From a virus: a stretch of 52,156 nucleotides of DNA. Made by a program: the position numbers and the translations under genes. This document shows, one piece after another, positions 1 to 8,330 of this stretch. The notes under the pieces are model-generated. The model was given only the letters and a program-made list of their open reading frames with translations. It searched no databases and was not told the DNA's origin. Numbering within the stretch: position 1 is the stretch's first letter; each line of letters opens with the position of its first letter. The stretch spans positions 1 to 52,156 of IMG/VR virus record IMGVR_UViG_3300005367_000002, one strand, 5' to 3'.

Positions 1-96
1 GCACTTCCCGAGATGGCCTGGCCGCAGGTTGCAGGTACCGACGACCGTGCCGTCAGGCAGTTTGAGCGGCGCGCCGCACGTCGGCTCGGGTGTCAT
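1..96 (-). CDS. small Cys-containing protein, left fragment of the gene at 52001-52132
   Basis: This is the first 32 codons of the 43-residue gene that is complete at 52001-52132; it is cut only by the window edge. The ATG at 96-94 overlaps the TGA of the next gene upstream (93-359) as ATGA, so the two are translationally coupled in the circular genome. Confidence 0.6.
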   Translation of the reverse strand, partial: MTPEPTCGAPLKLPDGTVVGTCNLRPGHLGKC

Positions 97-120
97 TCGC
101 TGTCCTCGTCATCGTACGGC
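1..120. repeat. terminal direct repeat, left copy
   Basis: These 120 bases recur without a change at 52037-52156. An exact repeat at both ends of a gene-complete phage contig normally means a circular assembly whose ends overlap. The repeat lies inside two ordinary overlapping genes, which argues against a specialised packaging terminus. Confidence 0.95.
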
Positions 121-359
121 GCGCAGTCGATCGAATACTGCGGCAGTGGCTCTGTGCGATACGCGCCATTCGACTCAAGCCCCGGCTCCAGCCATTCCCA
201 TGTGTCGAGCCCTTTGGGAGGGCCGAAGTCTAGACGAGGCTTTTCGTCTGACTCGCGCAGGTCGTTGTATTGGTACTCGCCGCCGCCGTCGAGGAGCCAT
301 CCAAGGAAGTCGTGCCGGTCCTCGTCGGTCTCGAAGTTCAGTGTCAGTTTGAAACTCAT
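93..359 (-). CDS. hypothetical acidic protein
   Basis: 88 residues, strongly acidic and rich in Tyr and Trp. The first ten residues (MSFKLTLNFE) suggest a beta strand. No known family is recognised. It sits in the leftward replication operon, 9 bp after the gene at 369-581, and its stop overlaps the start of the next small gene. A rightward shadow reading of the same DNA is Arg/Ser-rich and was discarded. Confidence 0.7.
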   Translation of the reverse strand: MSFKLTLNFETDEDRHDFLGWLLDGGGEYQYNDLRESDEKPRLDFGPPKGLDTWEWLEPGLESNGAYRTEPLPQYSIDCAPYDDEDSE

Positions 360-368
360 CGTCGCCTC

Positions 369-581
369 CTATCGCTCCCTGTTCGCCTGTACCATCGCCA
401 AGAACGCGCGCCTGTTGCGCCGCCTACCGATGACCAGCTCGAGCCGGTCCTTGCAGTCCTGGCACGTCACGTTACCGATGGCCCGCACGTACGGCAGCAG
501 TGCGCCGCGCTGGCCGCACATGGCGACGTCGATGTCCGGGCCGTTGCGGTAGTGGCGCGGGCCGGGAAGTGGGGCGGTCAC
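369..581 (-). CDS. small basic protein with one CxxC pair
   Basis: 70 residues from a GTG at 581 that overlaps the TGA-side end of the upstream gene (578-784). A CQDC pair lies at about residues 40-43 and a basic RRRNRR stretch near 53-58. One Cys pair is not enough to assign a zinc ribbon, although a further Cys is present at residue 22. Function unknown. Confidence 0.6.
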   Translation of the reverse strand: MTAPLPGPRHYRNGPDIDVAMCGQRGALLPYVRAIGNVTCQDCKDRLELVIGRRRNRRAFLAMVQANRER

Positions 582-784
582 CGGAACCGCCTATCGGTCA
601 TGAGGAGCGATTCGAGGATTGAGGCTGCCTTGTTCATCGTGTTGAGCACGTCCTCCTCGACCCATGCCCATTTCGACCAGCCAGCGTAGCCAGTCATCGG
701 TAGCGCAAGGTCGCGGCACCATTCGGTCGCCGCAACGATCTCCCGCCTGTCCTTCGCAGTCAGCCGGCCGTAGTCGATGCTCAT
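578..784 (-). CDS. hypothetical protein
   Basis: 68 residues; ATG at 784 preceded by a strong Shine-Dalgarno (AGGAGG, 5 nt spacing) and overlapping the stop of the tiny gene at 781-879 as ATGA. Tryptophan-rich middle, helical ends. No family recognised. Confidence 0.7.
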   Translation of the reverse strand: MSIDYGRLTAKDRREIVAATEWCRDLALPMTGYAGWSKWAWVEEDVLNTMNKAASILESLLMTDRRFR

Positions 785-879
785 CGTTTCCTCCTATCGC
801 GTTCCCATCTGCCGTCACCGCCGCGCACCCACGGACCGAACTCGCGTGCCAGTGCCAACTTCTCGCTACTCAAGGCCAT
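781..879 (-). CDS. tiny basic protein
   Basis: 32 residues (begins MALSSEKLALAREFG, ends in a basic RDRRKR tail). Its TGA overlaps the ATG of the gene at 578-784, and the Shine-Dalgarno of that gene lies within its last codons. The start-stop coupling is the main support; size and lack of a family leave it uncertain. Confidence 0.45.
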   Translation of the reverse strand: MALSSEKLALAREFGPWVRGGDGRWERDRRKR

Positions 880-922
880 GGCCAGTCGCGCCAGTGCGTG
901 CCAGTTCATCGACGCTCGTCAC
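866..922 (-). CDS. possible 18-residue coupling peptide
   Basis: A GTG at 922 overlaps the TGA of the zinc-finger gene at 919-1419 (GTGA) and opens an 18-codon frame ending in TAG at 868-866, running into the next small gene. It would keep the translation chain unbroken. It may be only a reinitiation bridge. Confidence 0.3.
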   Translation of the reverse strand: MTSVDELARTGATGHGLE

Positions 923-1419
923 CAGCTTCCACGGGTCGCGCGCCATGACTGGCCCTCCTCGGTCGGCTTCGCTTTGAAATACTTTGAGTCATCCGTGCGC
1001 GGCCACGAAAACCCGCAGCCGCATCCGTGCTCCCCGTAGCAGTGACCGACCCACGTCTCCTTCGGGCCGGTGCAACCTGACGTCCCCCACTGCGTAAATG
1101 CGTCACACTTCGGACAGAAGAAATCGCCGTCGTCACCGTTTGCGATCTTCGGTCCAGCATGCAGCGGACGGCGGCAGTTCCAGCACTCGCGCGCATCGTT
1201 GACGTTGCCGTAATTGCAGGCGGCGCACGTCCACCAGCCAGCCGACTTGTGCCACAACTTGCTGGTCCATCCGGTGCTCGCCGGCTCCGCCTCCCCCGCC
1301 AGCCCGTCGAGCGCCAGGCGTTCGATGTAGTTCAAGGTCAACGCTCGCTCTGGGTCGTAAGCCGTGCGTGCTTCCCGTACATCCGCGAGCAACCGGCGAA
1401 GTGCGTCCGCGGCGGTCAT
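919..1419 (-). CDS. RanBP2-type zinc-finger protein
   Basis: 166 residues, start ATG at 1419 chosen because it overlaps the upstream stop (ATGA). Residues 63-82 read W-x-C-x2-C-x10-C-x2-C with the central Asn residues typical of RanBP2-type fingers (C65, C68, C79, C82). A second Cys-rich part follows: CPKC at 102-105 and further Cys at 116, 127, 133 and 135. The N-terminal 45 residues look helical. RanBP2 fingers bind RNA or ubiquitin in eukaryotes; the role here is unknown. It sits among other Cys-pair proteins in the replication operon. Confidence 0.75.
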   Translation of the reverse strand: MTAADALRRLLADVREARTAYDPERALTLNYIERLALDGLAGEAEPASTGWTSKLWHKSAGWWTCAACNYGNVNDARECWNCRRPLHAGPKIANGDDGDFFCPKCDAFTQWGTSGCTGPKETWVGHCYGEHGCGCGFSWPRTDDSKYFKAKPTEEGQSWRATRGSW

Positions 1420-1688
1420 GGCGCTGCCTTCGTCCACCTAGTGACGTCATCGGCAATGGCCGTCAGTGCTGCGGCTTCTCGCGTCCCAGAAACAGAGACC
1501 ATGATGCGACAGTGATTCGCGACCATCTCGAACGCCTCTTCCCGCGCGCGACGGACAAGCTCGTCGATCATGCAATTACACGGCTCGTGGTGCTCGCACT
1601 CGCGGCACATCTTGCACCCCGGGTCGTCGCAGTCGACGTCGTCATCGCCGACGTGCCCCAGCAACTCCAGCGCAGTCTTGAGCTTCAC
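1416..1688 (-). CDS. Cys-rich small protein
   Basis: 90 residues from a GTG at 1688 that overlaps the previous TGA (GTGA). Residues 20-39 carry a dense set of Cys and His (CDDPGCKMC, CEHHEPCNC), suggesting one or two metal sites, followed by a helical tail. The junction sequence is almost identical to the one at 1924-1942. Function unknown. Confidence 0.65.
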   Translation of the reverse strand: MKLKTALELLGHVGDDDVDCDDPGCKMCRECEHHEPCNCMIDELVRRAREEAFEMVANHCRIMVSVSGTREAAALTAIADDVTRWTKAAP

Positions 1689-1927
1689 TTCGTCCTCGCT
1701 TTCATCTGTGCGTCGCGACACTTCCATGGCCTGAAGACCTTGCGCTTCTGTGGCTGTATGACCGACAGACAAAACAGTGAGCAGAATGCGCGATCCGGTA
1801 CTACCAAGCGGCCTTCCTTGTCTCTGAATCCGAATCCGTGGTCGCGGCGCAAGTATTTGCACCCGTCGCACGTCTCCTGGTTAGTTGGATTGATTTCGAT
1901 CGCGACCCGAAGTCTCGATCTCCTCAC
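1685..1927 (-). CDS. small zinc-ribbon-like protein
   Basis: 80 residues, GTG start at 1927 overlapping the upstream TGA. Cys pairs at CDGC (about residues 20-23) and CSLFC (about 49-53) form a plausible treble-clef or ribbon site, with basic flanks. It ends in KARTK, as does the upstream gene, because of a duplicated junction. No family assigned. Confidence 0.65.
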   Translation of the reverse strand: MRRSRLRVAIEINPTNQETCDGCKYLRRDHGFGFRDKEGRLVVPDRAFCSLFCLSVIQPQKRKVFRPWKCRDAQMKARTK

Positions 1928-2259
1928 TTCGTCCTTGCTTTCTTCGGCGCGCGAGTTGCGGCGTCGATGGCTCGCAGGGCGTTTGTCTCGATCATTCCGA
2001 GCTGGTGATAGATGTCGACAAGGTGCGGCGCGATCAGCCGGCGAATCCGCCGCCGCTCGGCACGAATTGCCGAATCAATCGCAAGGTCTTGCAGTGCCGT
2101 TGCGACGTCTGCGTCCTCCAGTTTCACCGCCGCCTGCGCGACCTTGCGCAACGCCAGCAGTTCGGCATGCATGTTCATGAAGCGGCGCCACTCTGACTCG
2201 CCAGCGTTGGAAGCGACCGCAACCAGCTTCTTCAAGTCCTCGTCCGTCACGCGCCTCAT
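1924..2259 (-). CDS. hypothetical helical protein
   Basis: 111 residues, ATG at 2259 overlapping the stop of the gene at 2256-2768. Almost entirely helix-forming, alternating acidic and basic residues, consistent with a coiled coil or helical bundle. No catalytic motif. A longer in-frame reading to 2820 runs into the neighbouring gene in another frame and was rejected. Confidence 0.65.
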   Translation of the reverse strand: MRRVTDEDLKKLVAVASNAGESEWRRFMNMHAELLALRKVAQAAVKLEDADVATALQDLAIDSAIRAERRRIRRLIAPHLVDIYHQLGMIETNALRAIDAATRAPKKARTK

Positions 2260-2768
2260 CGCTCCAGCTCCTCGAAGTCCGGCATGTTGTCGTAGTCGGC
2301 ACCGTCGAGCGCGAGGCTTTCGGCGATTTCTCGCCAGTTTAGATTGCAGTCTGCGCAGTTGTCCGAATGGCCGTCGAACACCCATTTCGTTGAGTCGAAG
2401 CGACCGATGTGTCCGAAGCCGTCTGGGTGCGTGCGGCGTTCCATGAACAGCCGCCGCTCGTCGTCGGTCGGTGGAATCCACTCCACAAACGCCTCGCTCC
2501 ATTGGTTGCCGCACATCACATGAATTCCATGTTCCCCGAAGATGCACCTGACGCCTTTCCCGACGGCGCTTATCTTGAATCGACCATTTGGATAAGGTGC
2601 GTACACCAACCGAACCTGCATGCCGACGCGCGGCTGGATGTCCTTCGATGATTTCATTTCCGCACACTCCTCGTCGAATTCCATTGGCCTGCCCATGAAC
2701 GCCTCGGCCCGTGCCTGGCGTTCTCGCCTCACGTTCGGATCTGCCCACAGCACGCGTTGGTTCGCCAT
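2256..2768 (-). CDS. hypothetical protein next to the helicase
   Basis: 170 residues from ATG at 2768, which overlaps the DnaB TGA by one base (TGATG); a GTG at 2771 is an alternative. A single CADC pair near residues 138-141. The middle has short hydrophobic strands. Coupled directly to the helicase gene, so a replication-linked role is possible but not shown. Confidence 0.65.
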   Translation of the reverse strand: MANQRVLWADPNVRRERQARAEAFMGRPMEFDEECAEMKSSKDIQPRVGMQVRLVYAPYPNGRFKISAVGKGVRCIFGEHGIHVMCGNQWSEAFVEWIPPTDDERRLFMERRTHPDGFGHIGRFDSTKWVFDGHSDNCADCNLNWREIAESLALDGADYDNMPDFEELER

Positions 2769-4090
2769 CACGGGTACCTCTCGGTTCCGACGGCACTGAA
2801 GTCAGGCCCAGTGTCGTCAAAGAAGGCCATCAAGTCGCCGCGCCACCGCACCTGTTTGACGATTCCAGTCTCGCCGTTGCGGTGCTTGGCGATGATGATT
2901 TGCGTGTCAGCGCCCTGAATCCAGGGGAACAGCACGATATCGGCGTCTTGCTCGATGGCCCCCGAGTCGCGCAGGTCCGACAACACCGGCATGCGCGGCA
3001 CCCCGCCGGTGACGTTCTGGCGATTCAACTGCGCCACGAGAATCAACGGGCACTTCAGGTCCCCTGCGAGGACCTTGAAGGCGCGGGACATGGCGGCCAC
3101 CTCGAGCTGCCGGTTCTCGGCGCGACCGTCCGACCGCACGAGCCCGAGGTAGTCGACCACAAGCAGAGCCAGGCCGCCGCGGGCGTACCGCGACCGCCAC
3201 CGGCGTGCCTCGGCGGCGATGCGACCGACGGACAACTTGCGGTCGTCGACCCACAACGGGATGCCGCGAATCTGCCGGTCGGCCTTGTGGATCTTGTCCC
3301 ACTTAGCCAGGTCCACGTCGCCGTTCGTGATGCCAGGGACCTCGCCGACGAACGTCAGCGCCCGCTCGATGAGCTCCTGGCGCGACATCTCGAGCGAGAA
3401 GCACAGCGACGGCACCCCAGCCATCGCGGCGCGGATGGCTGTGACCCACGCCAGCGACGACTTCCCGCCGCCCGGGTTCGCCGCCACGACGATTTGCTGG
3501 CCAGGACGGAGGCCTCCGAGCATCCCATCGAGCGACATCAGGCCTGTCGGTACCGAGCCGGTGCGCGTGTTCTTGGCCCTGGCCTCGATGGCGTCCTTCG
3601 CCTCGTCGAGCGCGTCACCGACGCGAACCGGACCGTCGTCAGCCGGAACTTCGAGCGCGTCGATGCTCGCCCGCGTCTCTGCCAGTAGTTCCACGAGTTC
3701 TGCCGACCCAGCCGCCCGCATCGCCGTTTCGGTTGCAAGAGCGATCAGCCTCCGACGGACAGCCCGTTCGCGGACCAGTTCGGTATAGTGCCGCGCGCTC
3801 TCGGCCGTCGGGACAGCCCCTGACAGCTCGAGCATGTACCCATCGCCGCCTTCGAGCCGCTGGATCATCCCGCGCACACGGAGTTCGTCCATGACCGTCA
3901 GCACGTCGAGCGTTCCGCGCTGGTCGCACTCGCGCATCGCGTCCCAGATTTCGCGGTGAGCCGGGATGAAAAAGTCGTCGGTGGCCAGCATGCCGGCGAG
4001 CTCGGCGAAGACGGCCGGCTTGATCAGAACCGAGCCGAGGACGGCTTTCTCGGCGTCGATGCTGTGCGGTGGGTTGGGTGAGTTACTCAT
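2768..4090 (-). CDS. dnaB: replicative DNA helicase, DnaB family
   Basis: 440 residues, the usual length for phage and bacterial DnaB. An N-terminal domain (about 8-110) with the HREIWDAM helix precedes a RecA-like domain with Walker A at 204-212 (NPGGGKSS) and a Walker B hydrophobic strand ending in VVDYLG. A later DLRDSGAIEQDAD block (arginine finger and QxxH-type region) is also typical. It unwinds the phage replication fork and is expected to be loaded by the organiser encoded just upstream (4087-4881), with which it overlaps by ATGA. Confidence 0.95.
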   Translation of the reverse strand: MSNSPNPPHSIDAEKAVLGSVLIKPAVFAELAGMLATDDFFIPAHREIWDAMRECDQRGTLDVLTVMDELRVRGMIQRLEGGDGYMLELSGAVPTAESARHYTELVRERAVRRRLIALATETAMRAAGSAELVELLAETRASIDALEVPADDGPVRVGDALDEAKDAIEARAKNTRTGSVPTGLMSLDGMLGGLRPGQQIVVAANPGGGKSSLAWVTAIRAAMAGVPSLCFSLEMSRQELIERALTFVGEVPGITNGDVDLAKWDKIHKADRQIRGIPLWVDDRKLSVGRIAAEARRWRSRYARGGLALLVVDYLGLVRSDGRAENRQLEVAAMSRAFKVLAGDLKCPLILVAQLNRQNVTGGVPRMPVLSDLRDSGAIEQDADIVLFPWIQGADTQIIIAKHRNGETGIVKQVRWRGDLMAFFDDTGPDFSAVGTERYP

Positions 4091-4881
4091 GGGTTAGGTC
4101 CAAGTTTTCGAGGCGTTAGGATCGGGTAATAGGGCTGTTGGACCTCGCGCGGCGGGCCGGTCGCGCCGTTCGCGATTCCGCCGATACGATCCTGGGCACG
4201 ATTGCACCATCGAGTCAGAAAGGCCGGCATTCCCGACGAGGTCTTTCGCTTCGTGGGGTTCGCATTCACCCACGCGAGCGCTTTCTTTGCCTCTGCGAGA
4301 ACATCGATCCCTGGCCAGGCGTCAGCCCATGCGTCGAGCATCGTGCGCGTGAGTCCGAATTCCTTTGGTCCCCGACCGACCGTTGGGAAAACCAGAATGG
4401 CCGGCTCGGACGCCGCCGGAGGCGGCTCGGAGCAACTCTCTTCCCGGTCGTCTTCCAGATCGAGGTCCAGATCCAGATCAGGCGCGTCCGGTTCGCGAGC
4501 TATTCGCGAATCATTCGCGGCTGTCGCGCGAGTGCCGATCGATATGACTGCTGATGGCGCATCTGGGCCTGGGCACATGGGTTTCCCTGGCTTGTCGACT
4601 TTCTGGTGCTTCGACCAGCCGGTGATGTGCCCATACGCCTGCCCGCCTACGGTGTAGAGCTTCAGCAGCCCTACCGTCGCCAGGCGTTCGAGCACAGGCC
4701 CGACGTCATCCTCGTGAGCCCAGAGCACGGCGCCCTGGATCCGTGCCTTCGCAGCTCGGAAGTTGCCGTAGTCGTCAGCAACCAGGAGGAGAGAGACGAA
4801 TACCCTGAACTCAAGGTGAGACAGAGTTGCCGTCTTCTCGTCCTCGAGAAGTTCTGGCTTGATGGATCGGATCCTCGCCAC
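4087..4881 (-). CDS. replication initiation / replisome organiser protein
   Basis: 264 residues. The first 90 residues (ARIRSIKPELL, then LEFRVFVSLLLVADDYGNF) are the winged-helix start common to phage replication initiators. The middle carries an Asp-Leu repeat (DLDLDLDLE). The C-terminal part (AKKALAWVNANPTKRK, GMPAFLTRWC) resembles the helicase-interacting tails of gpO/DnaT-like organisers. Known members bind the origin and bring in DnaB, which matches its place directly before the helicase. No iteron array was found inside it. Confidence 0.8.
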   Translation of the reverse strand: MARIRSIKPELLEDEKTATLSHLEFRVFVSLLLVADDYGNFRAAKARIQGAVLWAHEDDVGPVLERLATVGLLKLYTVGGQAYGHITGWSKHQKVDKPGKPMCPGPDAPSAVISIGTRATAANDSRIAREPDAPDLDLDLDLEDDREESCSEPPPAASEPAILVFPTVGRGPKEFGLTRTMLDAWADAWPGIDVLAEAKKALAWVNANPTKRKTSSGMPAFLTRWCNRAQDRIGGIANGATGPPREVQQPYYPILTPRKLGPNP

Positions 4882-5340
4882 CTAAGAGCCCTTCTTCCGG
4901 TCTCTACGGATCTTCGACGGATTGACGTCGCCACCTTGAATCAACGACGTGACCTCGTCACCAGAGAGACCTCCGATCGCGTCGCCGATGCCGCAGGCGT
5001 TCTCATACGAGAAGACTCCGACGTTCTCTCCGGATCGAATGGCACCAATCGCCTCGATGTACCCGAGGATCTGCATCTTCAGTTTGCGGTCTAATGCGAG
5101 GCAGTCTTTGATCCTGTTGTCGAGGACTGTCTCAAATCCGTGGCAATCCTCGCACAGTGTCGTAAGGCTACCGCCGTCGTATTCCCAAGGCTTCTTTCCG
5201 CGTTGGTACACCTTGTGGTGGACGTGCAGCGGCTTCTCGATCGCGCCGCATTCCTGGCACGTAAACCCGTCGCGCTGAAGAATCTCAAGGCGCTTTCGCT
5301 GCCACCTCGGGTCACGGAGCAGGTCGATATACGAAGCCAC
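4882..5340 (-). CDS. HNH nuclease-fold protein
   Basis: 152 residues. An HNH core with CQEC at 28-31, HVHHK at 39-43 and CEDCH at 63-67 gives a zinc-bound beta-beta-alpha metal fold. A helical C-terminal extension ends in a basic tail. It is packed between the initiator and the methylase with no gap, so it looks like an operon member rather than a recent homing insertion. Roles in known phages include packaging and DNA processing; which applies here is open. Confidence 0.85.
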   Translation of the reverse strand: MASYIDLLRDPRWQRKRLEILQRDGFTCQECGAIEKPLHVHHKVYQRGKKPWEYDGGSLTTLCEDCHGFETVLDNRIKDCLALDRKLKMQILGYIEAIGAIRSGENVGVFSYENACGIGDAIGGLSGDEVTSLIQGGDVNPSKIRRDRKKGS

Positions 5341-5847
5341 CTACGCGCCCTCCTTCCAACGCCATGGCTTTAATCCCGTGTCGAGCTCGCCATACACGGC
5401 AAGCATCAGGTCCTTTGGGAACGCCGTCCGGTGCCCCATGAACGTCACGCGCGGGTTCAGCCCGAGCACGAGCGCGCGGCCGTGCACGTAGTCGCAAGCC
5501 CAGTTGGCCGTCGTCAGAGGGACGAGCAGGAAGATGCGCCGGTCCTCGTTAAGCGGCGTCTCGGCGCACTTCTTAGCCCAAGGCGCGATGTTGCCGAACG
5601 GAGGGTTGAGCCACAGGTTTCCGGCGATGTCCCAGTCAGCCCAAGACGCCAGCGCGTCGACGGCAAACATCGAACCAGGCCCAAAGTGCGAATCTCCTGT
5701 TGGGTCGCCAACCACGTTGTTTTCCGCCGTCGCGGCCAGGTCGAAGTCCATCTTCCCGAAGCGGCGCTCGACCGCATCGAGCAAGTCGCGTGGCGTGCAG
5801 ACGGTCTGTTCGGACCTGCCAGGCTTCTGGATCGGCATGAAGCTCAT
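5341..5847 (-). CDS. dam: phage DNA N-6-adenine methyltransferase (Dam family)
   Basis: 168 residues, the normal size for the phage Dam family. The N-terminal TPRDLLDAVERRFG and FDLAA blocks and the catalytic NPPF motif (near residue 81) are clear. It transfers methyl from S-adenosylmethionine to adenine N6. In phages this commonly protects DNA against host restriction. The ATG at 5847 overlaps the dUTPase stop. Confidence 0.88.
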   Translation of the reverse strand: MSFMPIQKPGRSEQTVCTPRDLLDAVERRFGKMDFDLAATAENNVVGDPTGDSHFGPGSMFAVDALASWADWDIAGNLWLNPPFGNIAPWAKKCAETPLNEDRRIFLLVPLTTANWACDYVHGRALVLGLNPRVTFMGHRTAFPKDLMLAVYGELDTGLKPWRWKEGA

Positions 5848-6290
5848 CGCTTCCCCGTGTGGCCAAATCCGCCCGCACCCCGCGCCGTCTCGCTAAGCTG
5901 CTCGACGCGGACCAGTTCGACGCGCTCGACCGGCGCGATGACGAGCTGGGCGATGCGTGTGCCGCGCATGAACGCGAGCGGTACCTGCAACACGTCCATC
6001 GCATCGCCGCTCGGCAGGTACGTGACGACGACGGAGATTTCCCCTCGATAGTCGCTGTCGATCGTCCCGAAGTGAACAAGGATTCCCTCGGCTGACAGCG
6101 ACGACCGGGGCCTGATTTGTCCTTCGAAGCCCTGCGGTATCTCGACGCAGAGCCCGGTTGCGACCTTGACAGTTTGTCCGCAGCGAACCGAAAAAAGGTC
6201 CGCGCAGCACAGGTCGATTCCTGACGCGCCGGCCGTTTGGTACGCGGGTGGCGGCACGTCGGCGAGCAGCTTGTAGCGGAGGGTCGTCAT
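5844..6290 (-). CDS. dut: dUTP diphosphatase
   Basis: 148 residues with the five trimeric dUTPase motifs in order: GASGIDL, RPRSSLS, GTIDSDYRGE, RIAQLV and the C-terminal GAGGFGHTGKR. It hydrolyses dUTP to dUMP, lowering uracil in phage DNA and feeding dTMP synthesis. Start ATG at 6290 overlaps the upstream stop; a longer reading to 6443 overlaps the previous gene and has no support. Confidence 0.93.
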   Translation of the reverse strand: MTTLRYKLLADVPPPAYQTAGASGIDLCCADLFSVRCGQTVKVATGLCVEIPQGFEGQIRPRSSLSAEGILVHFGTIDSDYRGEISVVVTYLPSGDAMDVLQVPLAFMRGTRIAQLVIAPVERVELVRVEQLSETARGAGGFGHTGKR

Positions 6291-6490
6291 CGGCGTGCCT
6301 TCGCCTTCGTAAGCGCGCCGCGGAGAGCGGACATGGATCGGCGCATGGTCTCCATCTCCTCGATTCGCTCGATTGCACGCCTCTCGGCGCAGTACGGGCA
6401 CGTGTACGAGACTCCGTGCTCTGTCGCGCAGAACCTGCCGCACTCGTAACAGCGGCGCTCGTCCAGCTCGATGTTGCGCTGGATGATCAT
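6287..6490 (-). CDS. small zinc-ribbon protein
   Basis: 67 residues with two CxxC pairs, CYEC at 14-17 and CPYC at 31-34, the geometry of a zinc ribbon, followed by a helical basic tail. ATG at 6490 overlaps the stop of the tiny membrane protein at 6487-6582. Function unknown. Confidence 0.7.
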   Translation of the reverse strand: MIIQRNIELDERRCYECGRFCATEHGVSYTCPYCAERRAIERIEEMETMRRSMSALRGALTKAKARR

Positions 6491-6582
6491 GGAAGTCCCT
6501 TGAAGACCAGCACGGCCATCATGCCGAGCATCACGGCCAGTAGATTCAGCCAGCGGACGGGCGGGAGTGGTTGGCGGTTCAT
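6487..6582 (-). CDS. single-pass membrane micropeptide
   Basis: 31 residues with one hydrophobic segment at about 12-27 (rich in Leu, Met, Val). Both ends are coupled: its ATG at 6582 overlaps the TGA of the DUF4406 gene and its TGA overlaps the next ATG. Role unknown. Confidence 0.55.
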   Translation of the reverse strand: MNRQPLPPVRWLNLLAVMLGMMAVLVFKGLP

Positions 6583-6920
6583 GGGTTGCTCCTGAGCCAG
6601 CCGCGAAGGTCTTCCAGGTCGTGAAAGACCGGGATCAGGTGGTCCCTGGCGGTCTCGATTTCTGCAAGCGCTCCCTTCGAATCAGGCCACCCGGGTACCG
6701 TCATCAGCGCATCGCACCTGAGCAGCAACGCAGCGGTTGCCTCGTACCAAAACTCCGGCGTGCAGGTTCCGACGAAGAAGCGCGTATTTGCGTGCGGAAT
6801 CAGCGGCGCCGCGCCAAGGTTCGCAACCTCGATACCGACGTCCTCGGCGCGCCTGACGTTCTTCTCGCATTCCCAAGCATTCGGCGCCGTGAACTTCCCG
6901 GCGATGTAGACAACCTTCAC
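6579..6920 (-). CDS. DUF4406 / nucleoside 2-deoxyribosyltransferase-like protein
   Basis: 113 residues. The opening VVYIAGKFTA, the middle FVGTCTPEFWYEATAALLLRCDALMTVPGW and the SKGALAEIETA helix fit the small Rossmann-like fold of the nucleoside 2-deoxyribosyltransferase / DUF4406 group. Members cleave or handle nucleotides; several phages carry them beside dUTPase, as here. Catalysis is inferred only. Confidence 0.75.
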   Translation of the reverse strand: MKVVYIAGKFTAPNAWECEKNVRRAEDVGIEVANLGAAPLIPHANTRFFVGTCTPEFWYEATAALLLRCDALMTVPGWPDSKGALAEIETARDHLIPVFHDLEDLRGWLRSNP

Positions 6921-7374
6921 GCCGCCCTCGCCTTCCCCGCCGACAGCAGCTTCCCGACCCGCGCCGACAGCAGCTCGTCGGTCGCAAGCCGCCGCTCGAA
7001 CGCCGCCGCCTGTACTGAGATGGTCGACCTGTCGCGCCGAAGCACCGCCGCGATGTCGCGCGTCCGATAGCCGCGCTGGATGAGCACGTACGCCACCAGG
7101 TCGCGCAGGCCGGTGTGGGCGCGGTGCCTGCTACGGCCGGTCGTCACCTCGCGCAGCACGGAGCGCCAGTCGCCTGCTACCTGGGACCGGACGATGGTCT
7201 CGACCATCAGCGGCAGCTCGACTGGGACGGCCACGACGGGGCGCGCCTTGGAGTCGCGGCCGATGCTGGACATGGCTAGGCGGAAGGCGGTGTGACGGGG
7301 CTCGCCGGATGCGACTAAGCGCTCGTAGAACTCAGCAGCGGCCGACAGCGATGCCTGGCGGCGGGTGGCGGATG

Positions 7375-7378
<4 letters not shown>
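6917..7378 (-). CDS. DnaA domain IV-like DNA-binding protein
   Basis: 153 residues. Residues from about 85 to 140 (RSRHRAH, LVAYVLIQRGYRTRDIAAVLRRDRSTIS) follow the DnaA C-terminal helix-turn-helix pattern, with RRDRST at the place of the signature GGRDHST. No AAA+ domain precedes it, so it is only the DNA-binding half. It could recognise DnaA-box-like sites at the phage origin or act as a regulator. It is the second large gene of the leftward replication operon. Confidence 0.65.
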
Positions 7379-8006
<628 letters not shown>

Positions 8007-8010
<4 letters not shown>

Positions 8011-8063
8011 GGCGCCCTCCTAGAAACAACCTCACGCGCGCTATTCCTGGTGGAAGTATTCAT
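8007..8063 (-). CDS. 18-residue leader peptide of the replication operon
   Basis: ATG at 8063 follows a perfect AGGAGG with 5 nt spacing, one of the best ribosome sites in the window. The frame (MNTSTRNSAREVVSRRAP) ends in a TGA that overlaps the GTG of the repeat protein gene (GTGA). It probably serves to couple or tune translation of the first long gene. Confidence 0.55.
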
Positions 8064-8330
8064 CCCAGCCTCCTGTAAAAAGAGTCAGCCGCTTCGCGAC
8101 CCGTAATGCCCCCGCTTCGACGCCAACGGAACGGTGTCAAGGCGGCCCATGGACGGGCGGAGCGGGGGCAATACCGAACGCGAAACGACGTTGTTCATGA
8201 GCGCCTTGACACTCGATTAGTCTCACGACCGCGTAACATACGCAAGAAGTTTCGTAGCGAAATCGAAGCACACGATCCCACACGGTTACCTACACGACAA
8301 GAAAGTCGCGAAAATCCGCCGTCTGACGCG
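8064..8330. promoter_or_regulatory. 267-bp noncoding control region with nested inverted repeats
   Basis: No gene is visible. Two sets of long-range inverted repeats occur: TGCCCCCGCT at 8107-8116 with AGCGGGGGCA at 8161-8170, and GTGTCAAGGCG at 8134-8144 with CGCCTTGACAC at 8202-8212. The second pair places a TTGACA in both directions. A short palindrome TTTCGTAGCGAAA follows near 8250. No convincing -10 box was found at the right distance from either TTGACA, so this is a candidate operator/promoter or origin region for the leftward operon, not a proven one. Confidence 0.45.

Noticed and set aside
8202-8212. Rightward promoter from TTGACA at 8206
   Set aside because: No -10 at 16-19 nt and no plus-strand gene downstream before 16 kb.
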